This document shows, one piece after another, positions 1-12,977 of a stretch of 64,000 nucleotides of DNA. The notes beneath the pieces were generated by a model. The model saw only the letters and a program-made list of their open reading frames with translations, was not told where the DNA came from and made no database searches. The DNA is from Metridium senile (taxonomy: Eukaryota > Cnidaria > Anthozoa > Actiniaria > Metridiidae), in NCBI GenBank assembly GCA_949775045.1, contig OX459096.1, forward strand, positions 47,855,790 through 47,919,789, written 5' to 3'. The position numbers were made by a program, and so were the translations under genes. Each line of letters starts with the position of its first letter. The stretch's first letter is position 1.

Positions 1-259
1 TTCACCGATGTAACAATTAACTTCACTGATATTTAATCTATAGGTATTGTAATAAAAATTTATAGCACTGTAAAAAATGTTAACTTAACTTTACCCTTCG
101 TTGGAGTAAAAGAGTTAGTTTGGTCTAATTTTTTTACTCTGACGAAGGGCTAAAGCTTGTTACAAATTTAATTATATTATCTATCGTATATATCGAACAC
201 CGACGCAGCCTATACTAGTTTACTCGCTAGTTTCTATTGATATTTAATCTGTTTTATAG

Positions 260-1828
260 GCGTATACGTATGGAATGACGTTGGTGTGAACGAGTTTCAA
301 AACAAAGCCACATATTTCAACTGGGATAGTACCGAGCCAAATGATAAACTTTACGACAAACTTTTACCAAGGTGTACTGGGGAGGACTGTGTACAGATCA
401 TAAAAAGGAATGGCTCGGTCACGTGGTTTGACTATGGTTGTACCACACCTATACCTTTTGTCTGTGAGAAAAGAAAAGGTAAAACAACCATATACACATG
501 AAGAAAACACGGAAGATGAGGGTTATTCGGGGAGATCGAAAGCATGCACGTTAAGAGAAAAGTGCACACAATCAATTGAAAGCTCATCTTACTTTGCAGA
601 TGTGATTTTCTTGCGCTCGTTAATTCCTCAACAAAAATATATTTGGCGAGAATCTCGAACGCAAAAATATCGAGTCTGCAAAGCAGGCTATTGAAAGTTT
701 TATCCGAACCAAGAATTTTTAGGGGGAGGGGGGAGACAAGGAGCAAGGATGGCACAGTTGGTTAGTGCGCGGCATTCTGTGCGAGAGGTCCCGAGTTCGA
801 TTCCCAGTGACCTCACATCCTTGTTTCGACTTCTCTCCTTTCCGTGTAGCTTTAAGTAGCTTTAAATACCCTTAAAAACGGAGCACTGATGGAGAGAGGG
901 GAGTAAAATGAGCGCACCGTCGGCCTCAAGTTTATCAGTCTATGACTGTCACGAGTTATACCGACGTTAAATAAGGTTACTTTACTTTTACTTTTACTTT
1001 TACCCCCACATCAAAAATCCTGGTGGACACGTGCCGTTCCTGCAAGTGATGATAAGAAAACATTGCACCAGGGCCAGGGGAAATCTTAGAAAGTTGCATT
1101 TCAATATAGATCAGTGAAGAACTACTCCCATATATTCGATATTGCAATGTACCCCAAATTATAGCGCACCACTATATGAAGAACAACACTTTTTCGATTT
1201 GTTTTGAAAAGAGAATCAGTTATTTAGAACATTGCTATCCATTGCAGAACTCGGTTAAGTACGTACCTCCCGGGAGATCAGTTATAAATGAGAAACAAGA
1301 ACTTTGAGTAACATATACACTAACATTTAGTAGAATATAATATACACCTAATTCAATAATCGTTGTCGTAATCAAAGCTACAGTCCACACTCTGAAGCCT
1401 GCTAAGGATGTCGGTTATATCAACATTATTTGTTATTTATTACGCATTTTTAAAGAAATATTTGTTTCATCATCTATCACTGCAACAACTTGTTATGGTC
1501 ATATAACACAAACACGTACAACCAAAATATGCTATGCATAAATCGATATCAAGAGACGAAATACCGACATCCTTCACAGGCTTTAGAGTGTGGACTGTAG
1601 CTTTGATCGCGACAACGATTATTGAAATAGGTGTATACTAACATTTTCATTGTATGTATTTTTCTAGACATGTACATCAGTTTTGCTGCATGGATTGCTA
1701 TTTTAATGGGTACATGTCTTGTCGTCAGCATCGTTGCTGCTCGAGGATACATGGAGTACAAATCTAAACGAGGCAAAAAGGAGGTAAAAGCTGCATTGAT
1801 CGCAGAAAACACCAATGTCAAAACATGA
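260..1828 (+). CDS. C-type-lectin-like membrane protein, 3' part
   Basis: Two exons are visible: 260-478 and 1668-1828 (stop TGA 1826-1828). They join in phase (G|AC = Asp). The first exon encodes the C-terminal half of a C-type lectin-like fold: a VWND-type segment, an EDCVQI segment, a WFDYGC segment and a closing FVCEK, matching the family pattern of paired cysteines and the WND core. The second exon gives a hydrophobic membrane segment (about 20 residues around FAAWIAILMG) followed by a basic cytoplasmic tail of about 30 residues. The product is therefore probably a type I cell-surface receptor. The upstream exons lie before the window. No canonical EPN or QPD sugar-binding triplet is seen; the sequence reads TEPND, close to EPN, so calcium or sugar binding is possible but unproven. 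Confidence 0.75.
740..1003 (+). repeat. tRNA-derived SINE, family 1, copy 1
   Basis: Starts with a tRNA-like head holding a perfect RNA polymerase III box A (TGGCACAGTTGG, 750-761) and a near-perfect box B (GAGTTCGATTCC, 793-804). The body runs into a tail of repeated acttttact units. A second copy of the body lies in reverse orientation at 21917-22048. It sits in the intron between the two visible lectin exons. Confidence 0.8.
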
Positions 1829-2136
1829 AAGAGAACTCAGGGCTTAGTTATGTATGCAAGGCTTGGTTAGCTATATTATTCAAATATAGAGACGCGTTTA
1901 CTTGTCAGGACCCTGGCTGTTGTTCAAATTCACGCTATTTCTCGATAATCACCTGCAGCGTTTCGCGCGCTTTTAGAAATGTAAAAATGAACAGGATTTT
2001 TTTCAAAAAGGCTTGTTGTCTTACTGTTTTATACTGCTTTGATACTAAAACAATTATCCACCCAAGGCTCAGTGAATATTGGTGGATAATAACCTTGACT
2101 CCGTCCAGTAATTGTCGAATAATGGCTATAGAGTTA
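1829..2136. other. 3' flank of lectin gene, nothing recognised
   Basis: An open frame spans much of this stretch but shows no domain and runs into the transposon repeat that follows. I see no gene here. Confidence 0.4.
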
Positions 2137-2381
2137 CAGCGCGACGCACCTTACCGTGGCCACCTAATTAAAGTTTTGTACAAGTTAACCAATCAGAAAG
2201 CGAGAATTTGACCTTAATATAAAAGAAACGCCGAGTGTCAAACGGTAAACACTTTGAAATGTTTAAAGCGAAGACAAGAATGAAGTTTATAAGTGTCTGA
2301 AAAACCTCCCAGGATGTTTAAATTTGAAAAGGTGTAGCAAATTACAAAACTTTAATTGGGTGGCCACGGTGAGGCGCGTTA
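2137..2381. mobile_element. MITE family 1, copy 1 (right end degraded)
   Basis: Begins CAGCGCGACGCACC after a TA dinucleotide. The same element, better preserved, lies at 36134-36422. The right terminal repeat here is damaged (ggccacggtgaggcgcgtta). The interior is AT-rich and noncoding. TA target plus CAG ends suggests a non-autonomous Tc1/mariner-type element. Confidence 0.75.
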
Positions 2382-3140
2382 TCAGTAATCCAGTACTTAC
2401 TTGTAATGGTGTCATAAAAACATTCAAAGATGTCAAACTTATTTTTCTAAAGACAAATTTGTACATAGTAAAGTGATATTTATAACATGCGTTTTCTCTC
2501 TTACTTGAGTTCTTATATCAAATATTTGTGGCAGGAGTCTATAGGTGGTCATTATAAAATAGACTATTTGTAGACTTTAATAACATTTCAAATAAACGTG
2601 TTCTAAGCACCCAATGAGCGACTTGCACTAAGAGGTCACGTGACCCCACCTCCCTTGCTCTGTGAAAATAAACCCCAGAAATGGGAAAAAGAGCCTCAAT
2701 ATTAATAAAGGGCACAATTCAGTCCCGAAATCACGATCTGTTGTCAATAACTGATAATGATATTCATAACACTCGAAAGAAAGTGCGATATAACAAATTA
2801 CAGATTTCATTACGTAACCCCCTGTAAAACATTCCAGCGTAACCTGGGACCCCTGGGAATGATAACTGACGATACTGAAATAGACCGACTTTCACTGCAT
2901 TCTCCCTTCAATTTGATCAAGCGCCCAAGCAGAGAGGGGAACGGCCCACCCGCCCTACCCTCTCGCTGAAAATTCGTGTTTAATATAACTATATAAGGTT
3001 TTTTCGCACCTCACCAGGGCGCTCGATCAACGCTTCCATATCTTAATAAACAATGAGTGCGAGTGAGAGTGTTGCTGAATAGATTACTATTGTAATAGAA
3101 TACTTAAGTAAGTATTTATAGCAATATTTCTGTAAGCAGA
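2382..3140. other. Intergenic, no gene seen
   Basis: AT-rich sequence with short unlinked open frames only. Around 2632-2645 there is a GGTCACGTGACC palindrome resembling the ends of the foldback element at 63556-63893. Confidence 0.4.
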
Positions 3141-3406
3141 CTACAATCATTGACAAAAGTGTTGGCACGAATGTGATAAAGTAATTTTAGCACTGCTGAA
3201 ATTCTACTTCTCCCCCAACCCCCTTCGCAATGTTGAGGAGGGAGTCATTGTTTGGTGCTTGTGTTGACCTGTCAATGCGCTATCATTTCACACCAACATT
3301 GATGTGGGGGGAAGGGGCGGAAATTTTTTATACTTAAAATAAATGAAGTAGTCACTATGGGATAAAATACTAAAATCGTGCCAACTACTTTTGACAATGA
3401 TTGTAG
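3141..3406. mobile_element. MITE family 2, copy 1
   Basis: 266 bp with terminal inverted repeats of about 28 bp that begin CTACAATCATTGACAAAAG and end in the matching reverse complement. The interior holds two G/C-rich stretches (ccccaacccc and tgtgggggga). A diverged copy lies at about 45704-45900. Confidence 0.75.
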
Positions 3407-3699
3407 GTTTAGCAAGTTTCCGTTGTCCAAAAAAACATAGCCTGATAGAGTTCGCTAATAAGGGTCTGTTTACGCAGGCTAAAAAAAACATTGAAAGCCT
3501 TTCAACCTCAATATGAACGCTTCTGTAGGTTTGGCTGTAAAAAGAACGCTTGTCAAAGCAGGCATTCGCACATTGGTCGGCTGACTAACACCTGACTTTG
3601 ATATGCAAATTTCTTCTTGATCTTCTTCATCTAACGTCATCAATTTGTAATAAAAATTAGCAATTTTTTCCTTAAATGTTGTCCATATCTTTTTCCGGC

Positions 3700-4025
3700 C
3701 ACATTCTCAGGGAAACATTCAATGATTTTTATTAAAAATTGATGAAATTAACATTAACGCTGAGCTTGGGCTTGGGCTTCCTGTGGACCAGTCACCATAT
3801 GCTTGGGCTACCTGTAGATTGTCAGCACCTTCGTGAAAAGTCAGAGAGCTAGAGGCAGAGGTGAAAACCTAATAAGTTGGTTTCGATATTGCAGAATTGC
3901 ATGATTGAAAGGCTTCGATACAGTGACTTATATTTAAATCTTCTTTTTAAAGCTTTTGCAGAATTGCATGATTGAAAGGCTTCGATACAGTGATTTATAT
4001 TTAAATCTTCTTTTTAAAGCTTGAA
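3700..4025 (+). repeat. Dispersed repeat family 3, copy 1
   Basis: Shares about 250 bp with 15388-15637, starting at the ccacattctcagggaaac segment and running through cagaattgcatgattgaa to aaatcttctttttaaag. In this copy the last ~60 bp are tandemly duplicated (3892-3956 and 3957-4020). Noncoding; class unknown. Confidence 0.7.
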
Positions 4026-4375
4026 AATATATGAACTGATTCAAGTAGGCAAGGCGACTAGACGAAGCACCAAGTATTTATCATACCTATCTAGACTATC
4101 TATAAGCTTTACATATGCTCTGGAGTCTCATATATAAACCTAGGTAGGTTTTTCCATTTTAACAATGATTTTCAAAGCTAGAAAACGAAAACGTTCTTTT
4201 AGCATCTCGAGCACTGGTTATGGGAAAATGTTCTTGCTATTAAGTTATATATAACAAGACAATCTACTGAACAGAGACAACTTAGCCACTTGCATTGTAA
4301 CTTGAGCTTAACTTGATCAAAGCACAGTTTGAGATATTTATCAAAATGAGTGTAATCTTTTTCAGATGAGATCGA

Positions 4376-7300
4376 ATGGAGCCACCATCAGTAGATCACA
4401 TCCTTGAGAAAATTGGTAGTCTTGGAATTTATCAAACAAGACTTCTATGCATTCTTAGTTGGGTTCTCTTGTTTAATATTGGATATCCTTATTTGCTTCT
4501 TACTTTTCTAATCTATGAACCACCATGGAGATGTGTCACAAACAGCTCAGTTTGTACAATTACAGAAGATATTAAACCTGGTCATGAACATTTTCAATTG
4601 CGGTGTGGTATAGCAAGAGATCAATGGGAATATACAGGAGCAAGGAGTTCTGTTATAACAGAAGTATGTTATTTTGATTATTGAGTATATGAAAATGATG
4701 CTGGATGGCGTTGAAACGTCGATATATTAATCAAACTTATACTTGTATTTACTCTGCGAACAGAGCCACCTTTCTCCCTCACCGAAAAGAGAGAAAAATG
4801 GCTTTGCCAACTCCAGATAATTACCCTGTTGAGCATGCACATTGGTGTTGAATATGCCGTAGGTCAAATGTCAACGGAATTTCACAAATGCTGGTGACGT
4901 AGGCGGGAAAACCGGCGGTTTTAAACCAGTTTGATGGATAACCCATAATTTTTACATCCAAGTTTGGATAATTAAATTAGCGGGAGTCAGCAGAGCCATT
5001 TTTCTCTCACTTTTCGGCGAGTAACTTTTCGGCGAGTAACTTCTGTTCGCAGAGTAACTTGTGTTAGTTTTTATTTTAAATATTGAGTATATGGCCTGTT
5101 TAAATGGTCCATAATAGGTTTCAGCAGAATGCAGAATTTGAAAATTTTGAAGGAGGGATTAATAGGTGCCAGACCAAATGGGACAATTTTGTAGTCAGAA
5201 AACACTGTGGGATCTTGATGGTATATTAGTGGGAAAGCTGGAAAAGAAAACCCTATTTTGGACGATATAAAATGGATTAAACATGCTTGACCACTGCATG
5301 CATTGCTGCTGCAATGCACTGCTAGCTGTTGAGATGAATCAAATAGGTTGGGTGTATTGAGAGATTTGTTCAATTATATGTTAATTTTGTTTACATGTAT
5401 ATACACAATTTCTTTAAACCTTTTGTCTTGGCAGTTTGAATTGATCTGTGACAAAAGAGCTTTAGGCATGGTCTCTGCAACTGTGTTCTTTATTGGTACT
5501 TTAGTTTCTGATTGTTTTTGTGGGATACTATCCGACAAGATTGGACGCAAACCAGTGATGATGGTTTTTGGAGTTTGTGCTTCTATCTTCTCCTTGGGTG
5601 CTGCTTTCTCATACAATTACTGGCTTTACTCTGCTTGCAGATTCTTTGTGGGTCTTTGTTATTGTAAGTATTGTCATGTGGCATTATGAAATAAAATAAT
5701 GCATATAAATTTGCTGGTATATAAAATAGCTTGCAGCAGAGCTAGGGTACAAATCATACAAGTAGAAAATGTATTAATTTCTCTGTTTGCAGGAAAGTGT
5801 TGATAATGTCTCATTAATTATTCATGAGTTTTTAATGATAATTAAAGTTATTTTTCAACTTAATATACATCACTGTCAAGTTTAATTTTCACCAAATAAA
5901 CTGTGTTTAATGTGTTTCAATATCATCTATTTCTCTTTCTAGCTTCAACATTTATCCCATTGTATACATTGAGTACTGAATTTGTTGGTGTTAGTCGTCG
6001 TCATGTCTCAGGGACAATGCTATGGACTGGTTGGGCATTTACTATCATGCTACTTGCTGGTGTTGCATATTTTCTTAAGAATTGGCGGCATGTCACTCTA
6101 GCAGGAGCAGTGCCTGGGTTTTTAATACTTGGATTTTGGTGGTACGTAAACTATATATGGGTACCACAAGAAGCCCAGCTTAGTGATTCTTATATGCACA
6201 ATGAAAAACAGTTTTCTAACAAATCATTTTCTTATAATTGTTACAGAAAATCGTCCAGCACATGATCTAACACCTATTTTGTATTCATTACGATAGAGTT
6301 GGAAAGGTTCTTATTTTTACTTTCAAGGTTTATTCCTGAATCAGTTCGGTTTCTCCTGTTAAAAGGAAAGACAAAAGAGGCTGAAAAATCATTGAAAAAG
6401 ATAGCCAAGACAAATAGGCGAAAATATCCAGATGATTATCCCATTGATGAGTTGGTGTATACTGAAGAACAAAGGAAAGGAAGCTTTTTAGATCTTGTGA
6501 GGACAAGAAAAATGTTACATTTAACAGTTTCTGTGTTTTTTATTTCGTAAGTATAGACACAAACTTTTCTCTGGTAACTGAACAGAATAAAAAAATGTGT
6601 TTATTTATATTTTTTTGGGGGGGTGGGGGGGACTCAGGGACTCAGGGAAAAGGGAAGGTATTGGATGCATGGGTATGCTTGCTGGGAATTTTCAAAAACA
6701 TGCACCCCTGGGAAATTCATTAAAAATAGTATTGCATAGATGAATTTAACCCATAAGCTAGAGTTGATTACAACACAAACACAGCAAATTGAACAAAAAT
6801 GTGTAAAGCGATGGTGTTTTCCTTTTTAATTACCCTAAAAATAACAGAAATGTCATAATTCAAATAATACCATGATCACCTCGGATTCTTTTGTCTTCCG
6901 AGGGATTTACAAACCAGAATTTTCCTCATGCATACAACATGAGGGAAATTTAGAAGACAAAGAAATTCTTTGTCTTTTTATTACTAAATTTCCCTCTATA
7001 TTTAATTTATGCAAGGGAAATTTAGTAAAAGACAAAGGATTTCTTTGTCCTCTAAATTTCTCTCATGTTGTATGCATGAGGAAAATGTAGGAGACTATCC
7101 CTCAATGGTCCCTCATTATAACAATCATCGAGACCATTCCTGGATCGCTTCGACCCAGTTGAAAATTCTTAAAATATAGGACCCTTTACTACACACAAGT
7201 CCATACTCTAACACTTGTGGGACTCATTAAGTAACTATGCGCATGCGTTGACTACATTGAAGTATAGTATGTCATGCATGTTTATGCAAACAAACTATAA

Positions 7301-10300
7301 TGAATGCATAGTGGTATAATTCGGCATTGTCTCATTCCTCGGTAATCATGGTATTACAAAGTAATACCATGGCTTGAGGGAAATTAGTGATTAAATTTCC
7401 CTGAATACCTCGGGAAAATTTGTGAAAGTCCGGCTGCGCCCTCGGGACTTCCACAAATTTTCCCTCGGTATTCAGGGAAATTTAATCACTAATTTCCCTC
7501 AAGCCATGGTATTACTTATAAATATACCAAATCACTGATTTTTATCCCTAAAAGGTAAAACAAGCATATACCCGATAGTTTACCCATTCCCTCCCCCTCA
7601 ATGGCTATCAGCTTTCAATATATTTGCTTGACTTGAATGTTAAGATTCTTTTTTGAAGGTTTGTTGAGACAGTTGTGTACCTGGCTGTGATCATATCATC
7701 ACCATCACTAGGTGGTAATATGTACCTTAATGTATTTCTTGTTGGTCTAATTGAGATTCCTGCCAATTTGCTTGGAATGGTAGTCATTAAAAGGTAGGTA
7801 GATTGATCATGAACTGTAAATCAGATATAAACTGGAAATAAGGTTTATTTGTGCTTATAGTTAAAATTGAGATTGGGACAACCAGATCAAACTCCATAAT
7901 TGTATTGTTAACTGAGAACTGTGTAGTGTAACTTCTTCTTGAGTTCCTTGACTTCAGATCTCTCCTTTTGCTAAGTAACCCAGAGCTAAAACAGCCATTC
8001 ACACACAACAACAAGTTTATAACAACTATTATTGATGCAATTTTCTTTTGAGTGTCTTAAATAATAATAATAGTAAGTCAATGATTTTGTTTTTCAAGGT
8101 TTGGTCGGAGGAATGTCATTTCAGTGACTTTAATAGGAGCAGCAGTAGGTGCATTTCTTACAATGATTTTGACAATGTATGATCCTGGTGACCATCAAGG
8201 TAAGGCAATACACATATAGCTGTGTTAATTAATGATTATTACTTGCAGCAAACCTGTGGTGTCATCAGTAGTCAAGTTGTTATATCAATGCTATTCTTGG
8301 TTTACTTTTGAGTCCTGGCTTGAGTGGCCTGCGTCTCTTTCTAACAATCTCCTACCCTTTGAGTGCATTACCCTGAACATGAGACGACTTGGAACATCCA
8401 AATTCCCAGGACCCCAGGGATGTATTTGCTCCTTTCTTTGCAGCTCCACAAAATACCCCAAGGCACAAAGTCTGTTAGAAGTTGTTTGTGAAGTTGAAAT
8501 TCAATATGGTGGCTTTCAAAAACATTATTTAATAGATGATCACTAAAGGCGCTGTTACACTGAGCAATTTTCTCAGCAACTTGTCTCGCAATGCTTGAAA
8601 ATGTTGCATTGCAAGTTGCCGAGGTGAAGTGATACACTGCAAAGCAATCTCGGCAACTTGTAATGATTTTTCACAATTCAAGGTGCTCTTGGGGACTAGG
8701 GAAGAGAATTAATATTGAACGCATGCGTCATTGAAAAGAAATGCTTTAAAATTGGGACACAAGTTGCTAAAGGGGTGATACACAGTGCAATGGCGTTGCA
8801 AGTTGCTGAGATCTGTTGCGAAAAGTAGAACTGAACATAACTTTGTGCAACGCATGCCATAGAAAATGGATAGGGGTGCTCGACGGACAGTTTTGAAAAT
8901 GACCCTAAAAGGTATGCATAAATTAACTCAGATACTGATTTCAGACCCTAAAAGGTACAACCACACTAAAAAATTTTCAATATGTATAATCTTAAGTTTG
9001 AAAACTGACCCTAAAAGGTACAGTGCCAGTTCGAGACCTTAAAAGGTACGCGAGGGTCTTATTTTCGACCCTTAAAGGTCCGTGGAGCACCCCTATCCAT
9101 TTGCTAAGGGAGTACCCCCCCCCCCCCCCCGGAAATGTATGCTGTCCGCAACAAAAAATTGCGATGGCCACTGTTACACTGTGCAATTATTCAGCAACTT
9201 GTGTTGCAACGGCATTATGAGACAAGTTGTTGAGAAAATTGCATAGTGTAACAACGCCTTAAGGCATGCAGCATTCATGGGTATATTTCAGGCACTGCTA
9301 TAAGGGTGCAGCCACAACTTATATAATTATAACTGATCCTATAAAAACTCAATTGTTTTCTCTCTTGTGCTTGCAATTATTATAAAGTATGAGTGAAATG
9401 TTATGCTAGACGAATGAACACAGCATGGTAGTCTCTCAAAAGCAAAAAGTAACAGGCACCTCTAATGGGCAAAAATTATCAATTTGGTATATTTTAGAAT
9501 TTGAGTCTTGGTATCTAATATTGAGCACTGACATGTAACTTAGAGTATATGTATGTATATATATATCAGTAGCTGCACATCTTTCATTTTTGTGGTATCT
9601 GTTGAGGGTTAAACTTTATCCATGCCACACCCTTTTAAATGGTTTCTGGAGTATTCCTTATACTTCCAGAGGAAAACAGATCAGAGCTTATAGTCTAACA
9701 AATTCTTTTTTGTTCATTTTAGGTTATGCAATAGGACGGGTGGCTTCATCATTATTGGCAAAGTTGGCAATAGATGTATCATTTGTTACAATAACAATTT
9801 ATTCTGCTGAATGTTTTCCATCAATTATTAGGTAAGGCTTACAGGTACAGTCTTAACTGCTTAAAAAAAAGTATGCTGAAATACTTATCCTAAAGATCAA
9901 TTTGTTTAAAAAAAACTCCCCCTCTAGTGAAATTTCCAGTTGACAGTTTATATTGTCATCTTGCAGAGGAACTGGCTTTGCAGTTGCAAATGCAGGAGTT
10001 GATATTGGTGGTATTGTATCTCCTTTTGTAATAAAACTGGTGAGTTCAGGCTTAATTATATAGAATACAATCAAATAACAGTGTGCAGCTGGAACAGAAA
10101 ACCCTGGTTATAGGTTTTGTGTTTGGCTGCACCAACTGCATGGTGAGAATTTGCATTTATACTTTGCCAATATTGTTAACCAAAATCTATCATGACGAGA
10201 GTATGAATACAATTTGTTAGCCAAGGAAAGGGGTATTCCATCAATCAGTATGCAATATATGCCATACACATGAAGACTCACCAGATGTAGACTCATAAAA

Positions 10301-10617
10301 CGTTTTAACTAAACAAACCGAAACACTTGTATTTATCATTATCATAAGTCAATGCTGAACATAGCATATTTTGCACTAGAACATTCTGGCTTCTTGATTG
10401 ATTGTAGGATCATTTTAATCCGATACTACCATATGGTGTCATTGGTGGAGTTGCATTACTAGCTGGCCTAATATGTTTAACACTGAAAGAAACTGGTGAT
10501 AAACCTACCTCTGAAACTTTGAATGATGAAAATTGTAGAGGACTGTCTACAATAACTGCTCCAAATGACGAAGACCATTCTGATCAAGTTAATATAATTG
10601 CAGAATCAAAGTTGTAG
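4376..10617 (+). CDS. SLC22-family organic ion transporter, copy A
   Basis: Nine coding exons: 4376-4663, 5435-5663, 5943-6141, 6328-6546, 7659-7793, 8099-8199, 9723-9831, 9967-10039, 10408-10617. All junctions are GT-AG and in phase; the total is 1563 nt, 520 residues, close to the usual 530-560 of SLC22. The start is the ATG just after an acceptor at 4365, so a 5'UTR exon lies upstream. Seen: TM1 (about 23-47), an extracellular loop with an N-glycosylation site (Asn56) and cysteines, the major-facilitator loop motif GILSDKIGRKP (126-136), the family signature LYTLSTEFVG, FIPESVRFL after TM6, and the C-terminal LKETGDKPTSET. Members carry organic cations, anions or carnitine across the plasma membrane; the substrate cannot be read from sequence. 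Copy B at 20155-28422 is its tandem paralogue. Confidence 0.93.
4752..5054. mobile_element. MITE family 4, copy 1
   Basis: 303 bp flanked by TA on each side, ends CTCTGCGAAC ... GTTCGCAGAG. The related copy is 41758-42062. Lies in intron 1 of SLC22 copy A and is absent from copy B. Confidence 0.8.
6862..7516. mobile_element. Foldback element cluster in SLC22-A intron 4
   Basis: Two near-perfect hairpins. The first spans about 6895-7095, with arms around cctcatgcatacaacatgag and tcatgttgtatgcatgagg. The second spans about 7359-7516, with arms of about 75 bp running agtaataccatggcttgagg to its reverse complement. A taataccatg motif at both outer ends suggests one composite element. Copy B lacks it. 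Confidence 0.7.
8546..9260. mobile_element. MITE with a nested second element (SLC22-A intron 6)
   Basis: Outer ends are inverted copies: AAGGCGCTGTTACACTGA on the left and the complement of AAGGCGTTGTTACACTAT on the right, followed by matching cagcaacttg segments. Inside, about 8869-9103, is another inverted pair (atggataggggtgctc / gagcacccctatccat) enclosing several gaccctaaaaggta units. A 17-bp C run follows at 9115-9131. Related ccctaaaaggta sequence recurs near 7540, and gacccctaataggta near 27120. Confidence 0.65.
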
Positions 10618-10699
10618 TTTTTATAGTCATTTTAGTTTAAAATGTAAACCAGTACATCCATGAAATGTGTATTGCTCCTTTTTACTGGGTTGCATGTGC

Positions 10700-11640
10700 A
10701 GACATATGATTGGATAAATTAATCACATGATATTGAGCATGGTATATTTGTCTTTGCTTGTCGCCATTGCATCATTCTTTCAATAGAAAATTAGCAATTT
10801 GTTTTTCACTGATGTACTGTTTGCACTCTTAGACTAGCACTAAATATAGACAATTTTAGAATTTCATAACCATTTTCTCGTTTTTAAAAGTAATAATCAA
10901 GTCATGCAATCAAAATGATATTTACATAATTTTGTATTGAACTGAATAATATATATTCATACACTAAAATTTAACAAATAATTTTATATTAAATTTTTTA
11001 AATTATAGGAGCAACAACTAAGTAAATGTATATAAATACTTACACTAAAATTTAGCATAAAATGTTGGATTAATGTGCATAAAGCTCTTCCTCATTCTCC
11101 CTCTCCTTACTCCTAAGGAGCCCTGCACAGGTTAGTGCATAAAAAAAGGAAACTTCCCTTCAGAAGATATGTGGCCAAATGTGGGACAGTGCCCTAGTGA
11201 ACCTTTCACTTTGATTTTCTTAATGTCGAGGTTGGAGTTTTCTCTGCAAACATTTCTTAAGTGTTAATTTTAAGCAAATATGATAATTGTGGTGAAGTAC
11301 ATGTTCCACATATCAGCACACTAAATGACTAAGCAATATTGGTCTTCCTTGACAGACTGTTTGGAATTTTAGATGCACATTTGATTGGATAAATTAATCA
11401 CATGATATTGAGCATGATATATTTGTCTTTGCTTGTCGCAATTGCATCATTCTTTCTATAGAAAATTAACAATTTGTTTTTCACCGATGTACTGTTTGCA
11501 CTCTTAGACTAGCACTAAATATAGACAATTTTGTAGTGAAGTACATGTTCCACATATCAGCACACTAAATGACTATATAAGCAATGTTGGCCTTCCTTGA
11601 CAGACTGTTTGGAATTTTAGATGCACTGATCACTAAACTC
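10700..11640 (+). repeat. Internal duplication in the 3' flank of SLC22-A
   Basis: The segment atgattggataaattaatc...gcactaaatatagacaatttt occurs at 10706-10856 and again at about 11383-11531. The following block (gtacatgttccacatatcagc...) occurs at 11299-11380 and 11540-11630. Copy B has each block once (28508-28770), so the duplication is private to copy A. No coding frame. Confidence 0.75.
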
Positions 11641-12313
11641 TGGAAATCAGCAAATTAATTGACTCATGGTGCATAAATAAAATAAAATAATATAATAAAT
11701 ATGAAAATGTTTATTACTAATTATGTTGATAGAAAATAAGTACACAAATGGTGATTAAAATGATTTTATTGAAATTCATTCTCAAGAGAGTAATTAAATA
11801 CAAAGTATACACATCACAAAACAAACAGATAAATAAGACTAGCGTAATATATATAAGTACATTTGTAGCGATGGACAAAGTCATTACTACTAATAATAAA
11901 CAGGGATACTATTATACTTGTCCAATTTGAAAACTAACTTTACTCTTAATCAATCTGTGTTTCTTAACATATTGTCTGCTATTACATGTAATGTAGTTTC
12001 CTACTCTATTTTTGTAAAATTCCTTTCATGACAGAATACTTAACTGTATTGGTTGCTTTATCAAATAAAATCAATTGTTTATATTAAAGAGCAAAACTTG
12101 CTGCACTTATGAGATTCAATGTTGAAGTCTATACTGGAAAACTAAAATGTAATGTCTATTACCTATATTATGATATGTAATGACAACTCAACTGAAATGC
12201 TGTGTAGGCCGCTTCACTATGTAAAATTATTGTACTTAACTTGTTGTCACAATTACTTTATCTACATTAATTAACACTATTAGCCAGGTACTCTATATAA
12301 TGCTGCATGAACC

Positions 12314-12692
12314 ACAGGGAGCCCGGCTTTTTGTCGTTTCTTTTCATTTTTTTTCTCTCTCTTTATTTACGCTAATAATACGCTATATTATGTTTGCATC
12401 GGGATTCCTGTGGTATGAAACAGTTCCGACGTATCGTTTAACTCGATAGGAGGATAAACTCTTATCTGTAACGCACTCTCTAGTAACAGTCGATAATTAA
12501 CACATTAACGGTTACTAGCGAGTGCGTTACAGATAAGAGTATAATCCTCCTATCGAGTTACTGTTAATTGCATCAATACGTCGGAACTGTCTCATATCAC
12601 AGGAATCCCGATGCAAACATAATATAGCGTATTATTAGGGTAAATAAAGAGAGAAAAAAAGAAAAGAAACGACAAAAAGCCGGGCTCCCTGT
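12314..12692. mobile_element. Long-TIR MITE with 9-bp target duplication (Mutator-like)
   Basis: 379 bp made almost entirely of two inverted arms of about 170 bp starting ACAGGGAGCCCGGC. It is flanked by the 9-bp direct repeat GCATGAACC (12305-12313 and 12693-12701). The right duplication copy has the empty site with one GCATGAACC (near 29435). A 9-bp target duplication with long terminal repeats is typical of Mutator-like elements. No transposase is present. Confidence 0.85.
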
Positions 12693-12977
12693 GCATGAAC
12701 CGCCCTTTCCTTTGATGTTGTCTTCACTAACAGCTTTCACAGCTAACAGCTTTTTGACAGCTATATAGTTGTTATTTTAATGGTATAAAAATATATCTGA
12801 TACTATCATCTCTGAGTGTGGACAATGTTCTCCCTGATCTTTCCCTAACCAGTTTTTGTGAACTATACTTACCATAATATCATCTAATCTGTTGATAATG
12901 AATGGTTAGTTCAGAATGCAAAAGAATAATTGGTTATAACATGGTAACCCAATCACACAGTTACACTTACCAAGTGG

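Noticed and set aside
750..820. Functional tRNA gene in the first SINE
   Set aside because: The head is followed by a SINE body and a repeated tail, and the body recurs at 21917-22048.
1825..2211. Open frame after the lectin gene
   Set aside because: No domain is visible, and its second part lies in a MITE.
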